A DNA stretch of 12,947 nucleotides. Source: Clostridia bacterium (GTDB lineage Bacteria; Bacillota_A; Clostridia; Oscillospirales; CAG-382). Positions 5,049 through 12,417 of this stretch are shown piece by piece. Both the position numbers and the translations under genes were made by a program. Below the pieces are notes generated by a model. That model did not search any database and was not told the origin of the DNA. It saw only the letters and a program-made list of their open reading frames with translations. The first letter of the stretch is position 1. Every line of letters begins with the position of its first letter. The stretch covers positions 1 through 12,947 of the forward strand of contig JAFWWX010000140.1 in NCBI GenBank assembly GCA_017517985.1, in the 5' to 3' direction.

Positions 5049-5462
5049 ATGGCAAAAAAACATATAAGTTTTTGGATTGAAGATAAAGATTTAAAAGAGT
5101 GTGATGCAAACGTATTTGCGTCTGATTATGAAAGCAGAAGTGAATACATCGCTCAGGCTGTTAGGTTCTATAATCTGTACTTACATAACAAAAATAATGA
5201 AGAATATATTAATCAAACCATCAGAGATAATTTGTCCGGAATGATGAAAAAGTTTGAGAATCGTACTGCACGATTAATGTTCAAACAAGCTGTCGAAACT
5301 TCAAAAATATTTTGGCTGTTGGTTAAACAATTTAGAATCAATTATGAGAACGCTGACACTCTCCATAAAAGTTGCATCGAGGAGGTGAAAAAAATCAACG
5401 GTGCAATACAATATCCTTTCGTAAAAGAAGACAAGAACTACGATGATGATTGGCTGTTATAA
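5049..5462 (+). CDS. Ribbon-helix-helix (CopG/MobC-like) protein, copy 2
   Basis: A 137-aa paralogue of the preceding protein. The shared positions run through the whole length: KHISFWI, LKECD, SRSEYIAQAVRFYNLYL, an ENR..R.MFK core, and the end KKINGAIQYP followed by an extra acidic tail (KEDKNYDDDW). The ribbon-helix-helix covers about residues 4-48. Full-length similarity, including the C-terminal helical part, shows that the second half is a conserved functional unit and not filler. GGAG (5036-5039) precedes the ATG by nine bases. It is probably co-transcribed with copy 1, and the two could form heterodimers. No clear terminator follows; the next gene has its own promoter. Confidence 0.75.
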   Translation: MAKKHISFWIEDKDLKECDANVFASDYESRSEYIAQAVRFYNLYLHNKNNEEYINQTIRDNLSGMMKKFENRTARLMFKQAVETSKIFWLLVKQFRINYENADTLHKSCIEEVKKINGAIQYPFVKEDKNYDDDWLL

Positions 5463-5531
5463 TTGAATAATTAAGTCTGGAGAGTCACTGCTATATGTCC
5501 ATAAAAAATCTTATCAATTTTTCATATATCA

Positions 5532-5560
5532 TTGACAAACTATCACTTTGGTGATATAAT
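5532..5560 (+). promoter_or_regulatory. Perfect consensus promoter with operator-like palindrome
   Basis: TTGACA (5532-5537), 17 nt, TATAAT (5555-5560): both boxes and spacing are ideal. A palindrome TATCAC-tttg-GTGATA (5541-5556) fills the spacer and enters the -10 box. A strong promoter that can be blocked between -35 and -10 is typical of autoregulated toxin-antitoxin operons; the XRE protein at 6246 is the likely repressor. Confidence 0.85.
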
Positions 5561-5587
5561 GTTAAATGTAAAGTTGGGAGTGATAGA

Positions 5588-6265
5588 ATGAAAAAAATAA
5601 TATGGCATGGCTCTCCGGAAATAATTGAAAAACCTGTATTCGGATTAGGTAAAGAAAATAATGACTATGGCTTGGGATTCTATTGCACAGAAACTTTGGA
5701 ACTTGCAAAAGAGTGGGCTTGTCAGAAACCTGCCAAAGATGGTTATGCTAACTGCTATGAACTTAATATAGATGGACTTACTACACTTGATTTATCAGGT
5801 AATGAATATACAATACTAAACTGGCTTGCGGTTCTTGCCAATAACAGAAACTTCAGAGTATCAACTGCGGTGTCAAAACAAGGTAGAGATTATTTGTTAA
5901 ATAACTTCCTGCCCGATATATCAAACTATGATATTATCACAGGCTATCGTGCAGATGACTCATACTTTTCATTCGCAAGAGCTTTCGTGAATAACCAGAT
6001 ATCAATCGAGCAATTGTCAGAAGCAATGAAACTCGGAAAACTTGGTGAGCAGATTGTACTAAAAAGCAAAAAAGCATTCGATGCAATCAAATTCCAAAAG
6101 TATGAAATTGCAGACAGTGCAGAATATTATATCAAGAGAAAAAAACGAAACGAAGAAGCCAATAAGCAGTTCAGACTTCAGCAAGAGGTTGATGATATCA
6201 ACGGATTATTTATGCGTGATATAATCAGGGAAAGGATTGATAATAATGATTCACGCTTACGATGA
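5588..6265 (+). CDS. DUF3990-type ADP-ribosyltransferase-fold protein, probable toxin
   Basis: This 225-aa protein matches the DUF3990 pattern: WHGSPEIIEKPVFGLGKENND YGLGFYCT near the start, DIITGYRADDSYF (115-127) in the middle and GEQIVLKS (153-160). These correspond to the three core strands of the ADP-ribosyltransferase fold, suggesting catalytic His7, Tyr32 and Glu154 or Gln155 (H-Y-E/Q type). It would transfer ADP-ribose from NAD+ to an unknown cellular target. A charged, helical tail (about 180-225) follows. GGGAG (5576-5580) before the ATG and a consensus promoter upstream support the start. It overlaps the XRE protein gene by 20 bp, so the two are translationally coupled. The toxin role is inferred from fold and partner. 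Confidence 0.75.
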   Translation: MKKIIWHGSPEIIEKPVFGLGKENNDYGLGFYCTETLELAKEWACQKPAKDGYANCYELNIDGLTTLDLSGNEYTILNWLAVLANNRNFRVSTAVSKQGRDYLLNNFLPDISNYDIITGYRADDSYFSFARAFVNNQISIEQLSEAMKLGKLGEQIVLKSKKAFDAIKFQKYEIADSAEYYIKRKKRNEEANKQFRLQQEVDDINGLFMRDIIRERIDNNDSRLR

Positions 6266-6884
6266 AATGTATGTTGACAGTGCAATGAATAACTTAGGCG
6301 ATGCCTTTGATTATGTCGCAAGCGACCTTAATATGGATAAGGATGAATTCTTAAAATTATTTATATCTACAGGAATTGCTGAAGAATTCGGCAACGGAAA
6401 CCCGAAATATATAATGGGTATGTCAGGCCCTGAGCTTGTAGAAGAAGTATTAAAAGAAGCAGGCATAGAAAGACTTGTTCCACCAAGCAGCGAGAATATA
6501 AATAAGCATAGAGATTATTGGTGCGGATGGATACTTGCATTCTATCAGTGGTACTCCAAAAGACCTTTTAGTAACATTGCAAGACATATCAAGATGAGTG
6601 ACATCGAAGTTATGTTCGACCTCTACCACGAAGCACCTGAAGAAAAGTTTGCAGATACAGTAGAGAAAATGATTAAAGAAAAAAACGAGCCTACAAGACT
6701 TCAGGTAATCAGAAAGAGCTGTGGAATAACCCAGAATGAACTTGCACAGCAATCAGGTGTTTCTCTTCGCTCTATACAAATGTATGAGCAGAGAAATAAG
6801 GATATAAATAAAGCTCAAATGGAAACCGTCAATAACCTTGCAAAAGTGCTCGGTTGTAAGATGGAAGATTTGATGGAGTACTAA
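6246..6884 (+). CDS. XRE-family HTH protein, probable antitoxin and operon repressor
   Basis: A 212-aa protein in three parts. Residues 1-75 are a small acidic helical domain (MNNLGDAFDYVASDLNM, FISTGIAEEF, GMSGPELVEEVL), a middle part has YWCGWILAFYQWYSKRPF (91-108) and LYHEAPEEKF, and a C-terminal XRE helix-turn-helix spans about 151-211 (LQVIRKSCGITQNELAQQSG, SLRSIQMYEQ). It would bind the 5541-5556 palindrome and neutralise the DUF3990 protein through its N-terminal parts. A TTG at 6237 is possible but sits only one base from the AAAGG; the ATG at 6246 has better spacing and gives a 20-bp overlap with the toxin gene. Toxin first, antitoxin second is the less common order. There is no terminator before hsdR, 34 bp on. 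Confidence 0.75.
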   Translation: MIHAYDEMYVDSAMNNLGDAFDYVASDLNMDKDEFLKLFISTGIAEEFGNGNPKYIMGMSGPELVEEVLKEAGIERLVPPSSENINKHRDYWCGWILAFYQWYSKRPFSNIARHIKMSDIEVMFDLYHEAPEEKFADTVEKMIKEKNEPTRLQVIRKSCGITQNELAQQSGVSLRSIQMYEQRNKDINKAQMETVNNLAKVLGCKMEDLMEY

Positions 6885-6918
6885 ATCAAAATTTAAAAAT
6901 TAAAGAAGGTGAAGAAAA

Positions 6919-9696
6919 ATGACACCCGAAACAAAAGCAAGAATACAAATAGATAGAAAACTTACAGAATCAGGCTATGTAGTTCAGGATTTTGCGGAAT
7001 TTAATCCTGCGGCATCGCTTGGCGTTGTTGTGCGCGAATATCCTACAAGCAGCGGTCCCGTTGACTATCTTATTTTTGTAAATAAAATCCCTTGCGGTGT
7101 AATTGAAGCGAAGAAGACACAAGCTGCAGAAAGCTTAACATCTGTTGCAGAACAGTCTAAAAGATATATAGAAAGCGACTTAAAATTCATCAAATCAAAG
7201 ACTCATATCCGCTTTGCTTATGAAGCAACAGATTTGATTACTCATTTTTGCGATTATGATGATGAGAAGGCTCGTTCAAGAGAGGTCTTTACTTTCCACC
7301 GCCCTGAAACTTTGCTTGAATGGATGAAGAGTGAAACTACTCTCCGAAATCGTTTGAAAGCATTTCCCGAATTGCCGGAAGAGGGCTTCAGAGATTGTCA
7401 GGTAAAGGCTATCCTTAACCTTGAAAAATCTTTCGGTGAAAATCGCCCTCGTGCTGTTGTTCAAATGGCAACAGGTGCAGGTAAAACATATACAGCCATT
7501 ACAAATACATACAGACTTTTAAGTTGTGCAAAAGCAAAAAGAGTTTTGTTTTTGGTTGATACAAAGAACCTTGGCGAACAGGCTGAAGAAGAATTTAAGA
7601 AATATAAGCCTTATGATGATGCAAGACTCTTCCCTGAATTATATAATGTTTGCAGATTGAATAAATCATTTATTCCAGAAAGCACACATGTATGTATCAG
7701 CACCATACAGAGAATGTATTCCATTCTGCGTGGCGAAGAACTTGATGAGTCATTAGAGGATGAACATTTAACAGAAAAACAAATGAATGGCAAACCCAAA
7801 GAGGTTGCTTATAACGAAAAATATCCGATTGAATTCTTTGACTTTATTATCATTGATGAATGTCACCGTTCTATATACAACCTTTGGCAGCAGGTTCTTG
7901 ACTATTTTGATGCTTTCTTAATCGGTCTTACTGCAACACCTGATAAGAGAACATTCGGTTTCTTTAATGAGAATGTTGTAAGTGAGTACACACATGAACA
8001 AGCCGTTATTGAAGGCGTTAATGTTGGTCGTGACGGTACATACTTAATCGAAACTGATATAACTACAAAAGGAGGAGTTATATTAAAACAGGTTGTCGAA
8101 AAACGTGATAGACTTTCGAGAAAGAAACGCTGGGAGCAGCTTGATGAAGATGTAAACTATGCGCCAAGCCGCCTTGACCGCGATGTTGTAAACCCATCGC
8201 AGATAAGAAATGTTATAAAAGCATTTAAGGAAAAGGCACAGACGGAAATGTTTCCCGAAAGAATTAACCCTACAACAAAGAAGTGGGAGCTTCCTAAAAC
8301 ACTTATATTTGCTAAAACCGATAGCCACGCAGACGATATCATAAAAATAGTCCGTGAGGAATTTGGCGAAGGTAATGAATTCTGCAAGAAAGTAACCTAT
8401 GGCTCTGAGGAAGATCCTAAGAGTGTTCTTTCTGCATTTAGAAACGACTATTATCCCCGTATTGCAGTAACAGTTGATATGATTGCCACAGGTACTGATG
8501 TTAAACCTATCGAGTGCCTTGTGTTTATGCGTGATGTTCGTAGTGCCAATTACTTTGAACAAATGAAAGGCAGAGCTACAAGAACTCTTTCTAAGGATGG
8601 ATTGCAAAGTGTTACTCCGTCTGCAACAACACAAAAACTTGGCTATGTGCTTGTGGATGCAGTAGGTGTTACAAAATCGCAGAAAACTACATCAAGACAG
8701 CTTGAAAGAAAACCATATGTATCATTGAAAGATTTGATGATGAGCGTTGCTCTCGGCAATCACGATGATGATACACTGACCTCACTTGCAAGCAGAGTGT
8801 TAAAGCTTGATAAAATATTTACACCAAAAGAAAAGGAACAGGTTGCAGAAATCTGCGGAAAAACATTAACGGAAATCTCTGCTAATATGCTCAATGCTTT
8901 TGATGAAGATAAAATAACTGAAATTGCAGTAGAAAAATTCAATTTACCTGAAGGAACAGAACCCACGAAAGAACAAAGGACAGAGGCACAGCAAATTTTA
9001 ATTAATGTGGCAGTTGAGCCTATTTACGATCCGAAGCTCCGTGATTATCTTGATAAAACCAAGAAATCACACGATCAGATTATAGATAATATCAACATTG
9101 ATACTGTTACCTTTGCCGGATGGGATTCTGCACAGGACGGAAAGGCAGATAGCACCATAATCACCTTCCGTCAGTTCATTGAAGATAATAAGGATGAAAT
9201 TACGGCACTTTCCATTATTTATAATCAAAGCTATAAAATGAGACCGCTTACATTCCAGATGATTGATGAGCTTTATGAGGCAATACAAAAACCGCCTTAC
9301 AGACTGTCTGTGTCAAAACTTTGGTATGCTTATGAGGTTAAGGATAAAGATAAGGTAAAAGTAAAGCGTGTTGAGGACAAGCTTGCAGATATTGTTTCTC
9401 TCATTCGTTATGAGCTTGGTCAGATTGATAACCTTAACATCTTCTCAGCAGAAGTAAACTTGAAATTCCAGACTTGGGTATTTAATAAAAACTCCGGTCA
9501 CGGTCAGTTTACAGAGGAACAGATGGAATGGCTTCGTATGATTCGTGACCACATTGCAGTTTCTGCACATATTGAAGCTGAAGATTTAGACCTTACTCCC
9601 TTTGATAAAAAAGGTGGATTGGGCAAATTCTATCAGCTTTTCGGAGATGAATACGAACAGATTTTAGAAGAAATGAATTATGCATTGGTGGCGTAA
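6919..9696 (+). CDS. hsdR: Type I restriction enzyme subunit R (EcoEI-like HsdR)
   Basis: This 925-aa motor-nuclease subunit translocates and cuts unmethylated DNA. An N-terminal PD-(D/E)xK nuclease shows Asp49 (GPVDY), Glu63-Ala-Lys65 (VIEAKK) and the type I QxxxY motif at Gln79-Tyr83. The helicase has Gln161 (Q motif), Walker A ATGAGKT (184-190), DECH (313-316), TATP (338-341) and motif VI QMKGRATR (548-555). The C-terminal third fits the EcoEI_R_C domain that docks to the methylase. All motifs are intact and length is normal. The ribosome site AAGGTGA (6905-6911) precedes the ATG. Codon use and GC are closer to the feo genes than to the AT-rich genes that follow. Its methylase partner HsdM is not in the window. 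Confidence 0.95.
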   Translation: MTPETKARIQIDRKLTESGYVVQDFAEFNPAASLGVVVREYPTSSGPVDYLIFVNKIPCGVIEAKKTQAAESLTSVAEQSKRYIESDLKFIKSKTHIRFAYEATDLITHFCDYDDEKARSREVFTFHRPETLLEWMKSETTLRNRLKAFPELPEEGFRDCQVKAILNLEKSFGENRPRAVVQMATGAGKTYTAITNTYRLLSCAKAKRVLFLVDTKNLGEQAEEEFKKYKPYDDARLFPELYNVCRLNKSFIPESTHVCISTIQRMYSILRGEELDESLEDEHLTEKQMNGKPKEVAYNEKYPIEFFDFIIIDECHRSIYNLWQQVLDYFDAFLIGLTATPDKRTFGFFNENVVSEYTHEQAVIEGVNVGRDGTYLIETDITTKGGVILKQVVEKRDRLSRKKRWEQLDEDVNYAPSRLDRDVVNPSQIRNVIKAFKEKAQTEMFPERINPTTKKWELPKTLIFAKTDSHADDIIKIVREEFGEGNEFCKKVTYGSEEDPKSVLSAFRNDYYPRIAVTVDMIATGTDVKPIECLVFMRDVRSANYFEQMKGRATRTLSKDGLQSVTPSATTQKLGYVLVDAVGVTKSQKTTSRQLERKPYVSLKDLMMSVALGNHDDDTLTSLASRVLKLDKIFTPKEKEQVAEICGKTLTEISANMLNAFDEDKITEIAVEKFNLPEGTEPTKEQRTEAQQILINVAVEPIYDPKLRDYLDKTKKSHDQIIDNINIDTVTFAGWDSAQDGKADSTIITFRQFIEDNKDEITALSIIYNQSYKMRPLTFQMIDELYEAIQKPPYRLSVSKLWYAYEVKDKDKVKVKRVEDKLADIVSLIRYELGQIDNLNIFSAEVNLKFQTWVFNKNSGHGQFTEEQMEWLRMIRDHIAVSAHIEAEDLDLTPFDKKGGLGKFYQLFGDEYEQILEEMNYALVA

Positions 9697-9707
9697 AGGA
9701 GCGATAT

Positions 9708-9929
9708 ATGAATTTTAATGAATTGATGTGTCTATATAAACTTATGTCAGTCGCTTTTAATAATAAAATGAAAGAGACACTAACTCAATATGAGATTGAT
9801 ATCGCTTCAGAAGCGTTAAAAAAACTTGCAGATGATGCTCAAAATTGGACACGAGAAGATAAAGAAAAATATAAGTTGCTAGTTGATTTAGTAAAAGAAG
9901 CATCAAAAAAAGAACTACGAGGAGAATGA
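9708..9929 (+). CDS. Small helical protein of unknown function
   Basis: A 73-aa protein that I do not recognise. It is predicted all-helical, rich in lysine and glutamate, with no cysteines beyond Cys8 and no membrane segment; the second half (ALKKLADDAQNWTREDKEKYKLLVDL) is amphipathic. GGAG (9698-9701), overlapping the end of hsdR, sets the start. The gap to hsdR is 11 bp and to the next gene 3 bp, so it belongs to the same operon. The opposite strand also has a long open frame (9757-10065), but it lacks a ribosome site. It is markedly AT-richer than hsdR. A role as partner of the zinc-ribbon protein is only a guess from coupling. Confidence 0.6.
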   Translation: MNFNELMCLYKLMSVAFNNKMKETLTQYEIDIASEALKKLADDAQNWTREDKEKYKLLVDLVKEASKKELRGE

Positions 9930-9932
9930 AAA

Positions 9933-10346
9933 ATGGGACTTTATGATGGAATAAAAGATGTTGCAAAAGTAGTACAGCAAGCTGACAATATTGAATTATA
10001 TCAAAAACTACTAGATTTAAGTTCACAAGCACTGGATATGCAAAATGAAATATCAAGACTAACAATGGAGAATGCGGAATTAAAGAAGATAAAAGATATT
10101 GAATCTAAGATAATTAGGCATCAAGAACCGTACTTAACACTAACAGATGATACAAATTTGATGTATTGCACAAATTGCTGGGATAGTTCTCAAAAATTAG
10201 TGCAGTTGCATTGTGATCAAGAACAAGGAACCTATAATTGCCCGTGTTGTAAAGACAAAGGTGTGTATGATGTTAAAGCAAAAAAAGATTATTTTCAAAA
10301 AAGTCTAAATGCTTTAAGTGGTCTGAATAGACCAGGAAGATTTTAA
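9933..10346 (+). CDS. Coiled-coil zinc-ribbon protein, unknown function
   Basis: A 137-aa protein. Residues 6-16 (GIKDVAKVVQQ) form a short helix, and 18-60 a probable coiled coil (ELYQKLLDLSSQALDMQNEISRLT... region with heptad-like L/I/M). A zinc ribbon lies at 79-106: CTNC (79-82) and CPCC, using Cys103 and Cys106, with an extra Cys94. The C-terminal tail is basic. Such coiled-coil/ribbon proteins are common as unassigned genes in phages and defence regions; they probably bind nucleic acid or a protein partner. The start follows GAGGAG (9918-9923), overlapping the end of the previous gene, so the two are translationally coupled. No function is known to me. Confidence 0.65.
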   Translation: MGLYDGIKDVAKVVQQADNIELYQKLLDLSSQALDMQNEISRLTMENAELKKIKDIESKIIRHQEPYLTLTDDTNLMYCTNCWDSSQKLVQLHCDQEQGTYNCPCCKDKGVYDVKAKKDYFQKSLNALSGLNRPGRF

Positions 10347-10374
10347 TAATGTTGATTACAAATGAGGAAATAAA

Positions 10375-11187
10375 ATGTCAAAAAGCTTTGGTAAATGCGC
10401 ATTATGCAGAAAAGAATGTGAGTTAAGTTTTGAGCACATTCCTCCGAGGGCGGCATTTAATGCTTCCCCAGCAAAACCTGTTACAGGGGATAAAATGATG
10501 AATGATGACCGTATGCCGTGGGATACTTCGGGATTGCGCTATACTAATCAGCAGCAAGGAATGGGAAAATTTTCGTTATGCAAGGACTGCAATAACAACA
10601 CAGGTTCATGGTATGGGAATGACTATATTAAAATTTCTCAAATCATGCACGCAGCCTTTTGTGAAACTATTCCTGAAAATATTAACGCTATAGAAATAAA
10701 GGAAATATATCCGTTACGGTTTATAAAACAAATTATTTCTATGTTTTGCTCGATAAATAATATTGAGGATGAGAGAATTCAATCATTAAGAGATTTTGTA
10801 TTGGATAAAACTGCAAAAGGACTGGATAAAACAAAATATAGACTTAATATGTATTTCACAAAAAGTAATTTGGTAAAGTATGCACCATTGTCAGTAGTTA
10901 TAAAACTAGATGATAATAAGGTGCAATCAATGGCGGTTAGTGAAATTACAGCATATCCATTAGGATTTATTCTTATTTTTGATCCAATAAAGGATAGAGA
11001 ATATGATGGTGTTGATATTACATTTTTTTCGGATTGTGATTACGACGAACTTGCAAACATTGAGATTCCGCTCTGTATTAAAGAAATGAATGATATATTC
11101 CCAATGCATTACCGTTCAAAGGAAGAAATAAAGCAATGCGTAGAAGAAAATAAGAAATGGAGTAAAGAAAATGATGGCGGACAGTAA
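10375..11187 (+). CDS. HNH-type nuclease-like protein between hsdR and hsdS
   Basis: A 270-aa protein whose first 80 residues form a zinc-anchored HNH fold. Cys8-x2-Cys11, then FEHIPPRAAF (Glu20-His21, the first H of HNH), a spacer, Cys69-x2-Cys72, NNNTGSWY (Asn74/75). This resembles the HNH_5-like pattern (CxxC, EHxxP, CxxCN). A single-strand or nicking DNase activity is expected for HNH folds, but the third H is not obvious, so activity is uncertain. Residues 90-270 are a domain I do not recognise (EIYPLRFIKQIISMFCSI, then mixed strands). The start has GAGG (10363-10366). Its end overlaps hsdS by 17 bp, tying it to the specificity subunit. It may add a second nuclease or effector to the restriction system. 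Confidence 0.7.
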   Translation: MSKSFGKCALCRKECELSFEHIPPRAAFNASPAKPVTGDKMMNDDRMPWDTSGLRYTNQQQGMGKFSLCKDCNNNTGSWYGNDYIKISQIMHAAFCETIPENINAIEIKEIYPLRFIKQIISMFCSINNIEDERIQSLRDFVLDKTAKGLDKTKYRLNMYFTKSNLVKYAPLSVVIKLDDNKVQSMAVSEITAYPLGFILIFDPIKDREYDGVDITFFSDCDYDELANIEIPLCIKEMNDIFPMHYRSKEEIKQCVEENKKWSKENDGGQ

Positions 11188-12415
11188 GTGGAACATACTT
11201 CCATTAGAAGAAATAGCCGAAATCTGTGATGTGTTAAGAAACCCAATAAACGCAAAGGAACGGCAAAAGAGAATAGCAGGAAAAAATCCATTAGAACTAT
11301 ATCCTTATTTTGGTGCAACTGGTCAGGTTGGTTATATAGATGATTATATTACGGATGGAGAATATGTTCTTTTAGGTGAAGATGGTGCACCATTCCTAAA
11401 CCCATTTGCACAGAAGTCATACATTATAAGCGGGAAAACATGGGTTAATAATCATGCACATGTTTTGAAATCAAAATCGAACAACAGATTTTTGTGTTAT
11501 TATCTAAATTATTTTAATTATAATGGCTATGTATCGGGTACAACACGATTGAAATTAACGCAAAATGCTCTGAAACAAATTCCAGTCCCCAATCCATCTA
11601 TAGAGGAGCAGCAACGCATTGTAGCTAAGATTGAAGAATTATTTTCAAAACTTGATAAAGGTGTTGAAGAACTAAATAAAACCAAAGAACAACTCAAAAT
11701 CTATCGTCAGGCGGTGTTGAAAGAGGCATTTGAAGGAAAGTGGAGTTATGATAACAGGCAGGGTGTAAACATAGAAACTGTCGATAAAACCCTTGTTGTC
11801 GAACTTCCAACGCTTCCGAATGAATGGGAATATGTTTATTTAAGTAAGCTTGGAGAATTAAGTAGAGGCAAATCAAAGCATAGACCTCGAAATGATAAAA
11901 AACTGTTTGAGGATGGAAAATATCCATTTGTACAAACTGGAGATGTAAAAGCGGCAAAGAAATACTTGACATCTTTTTCCACTATGTACGGAGATTTTGG
12001 TTTAGCTCAAAGTAAATTATGGAAAAAAGGAACACTTTGTATTACAATTGCTGCAAACATAGCAGAAACATGTATTTTGGGTATAGATGCTTGTTTCCCT
12101 GATAGTGTAGTGGGATTTGATCCACAAGAAGATATTGTTGACAGAGATTATGTTAGATATTTTATTGAAGCCTCAAAAATAAGATTATCAGCATTTGCTC
12201 CAGCTACTGCTCAAAAAAATATCAATTTAACTACATTGGAAAATCTTATTATTCCTTACTGTCATATAGACGAGCAAAAATATATCGTAACAGAAATTGA
12301 ATCTCGATTATCTGTTTGTGATAAAATTGAGCAAACAGTTAATGAATCATTGCAAAAAGCAGAAAGTTTAAGACAAAGTATATTAAAACAAGCCTTTGAG
12401 GGAAAGCTGGTGTGA
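11171..12415 (+). CDS. hsdS: Type I restriction enzyme specificity subunit S
   Basis: This 414-aa subunit selects the DNA target for the HsdM2S methylase and the HsdR nuclease. It has two target-recognition domains (about 5-140 and 215-365), each followed by a conserved helical spacer: EEQQRIVAKIEELFSKLDKG...YRQAVLKEAFEGKW (145-191) and DEQKYIVTEIESRL...LRQSILKQAFEGKL (368-413). The repeat of spacers gives the usual pseudo-twofold symmetry, and the domains differ, so the target is bipartite and asymmetric. Length is normal. GGAG (11159-11162) is eight bases before the ATG; the gene overlaps the HNH gene. It is very AT-rich compared with hsdR, suggesting a different origin of this part. No hsdM precedes it, which is unusual. 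Confidence 0.95.
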   Translation: MMADSKWNILPLEEIAEICDVLRNPINAKERQKRIAGKNPLELYPYFGATGQVGYIDDYITDGEYVLLGEDGAPFLNPFAQKSYIISGKTWVNNHAHVLKSKSNNRFLCYYLNYFNYNGYVSGTTRLKLTQNALKQIPVPNPSIEEQQRIVAKIEELFSKLDKGVEELNKTKEQLKIYRQAVLKEAFEGKWSYDNRQGVNIETVDKTLVVELPTLPNEWEYVYLSKLGELSRGKSKHRPRNDKKLFEDGKYPFVQTGDVKAAKKYLTSFSTMYGDFGLAQSKLWKKGTLCITIAANIAETCILGIDACFPDSVVGFDPQEDIVDRDYVRYFIEASKIRLSAFAPATAQKNINLTTLENLIIPYCHIDEQKYIVTEIESRLSVCDKIEQTVNESLQKAESLRQSILKQAFEGKLV

Positions 12416-12417
12416 TT

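Noticed and set aside
5463..5531. Terminator after the second ribbon-helix-helix gene
   Set aside because: The interval is AT-rich with T-runs but has no GC-rich stem; no hairpin good enough to call.
8083..8634. 183-codon minus-strand open frame inside hsdR
   Set aside because: It lies opposite the helicase motifs of an intact hsdR; Cys/Phe/Leu-rich reading typical of an antisense shadow.
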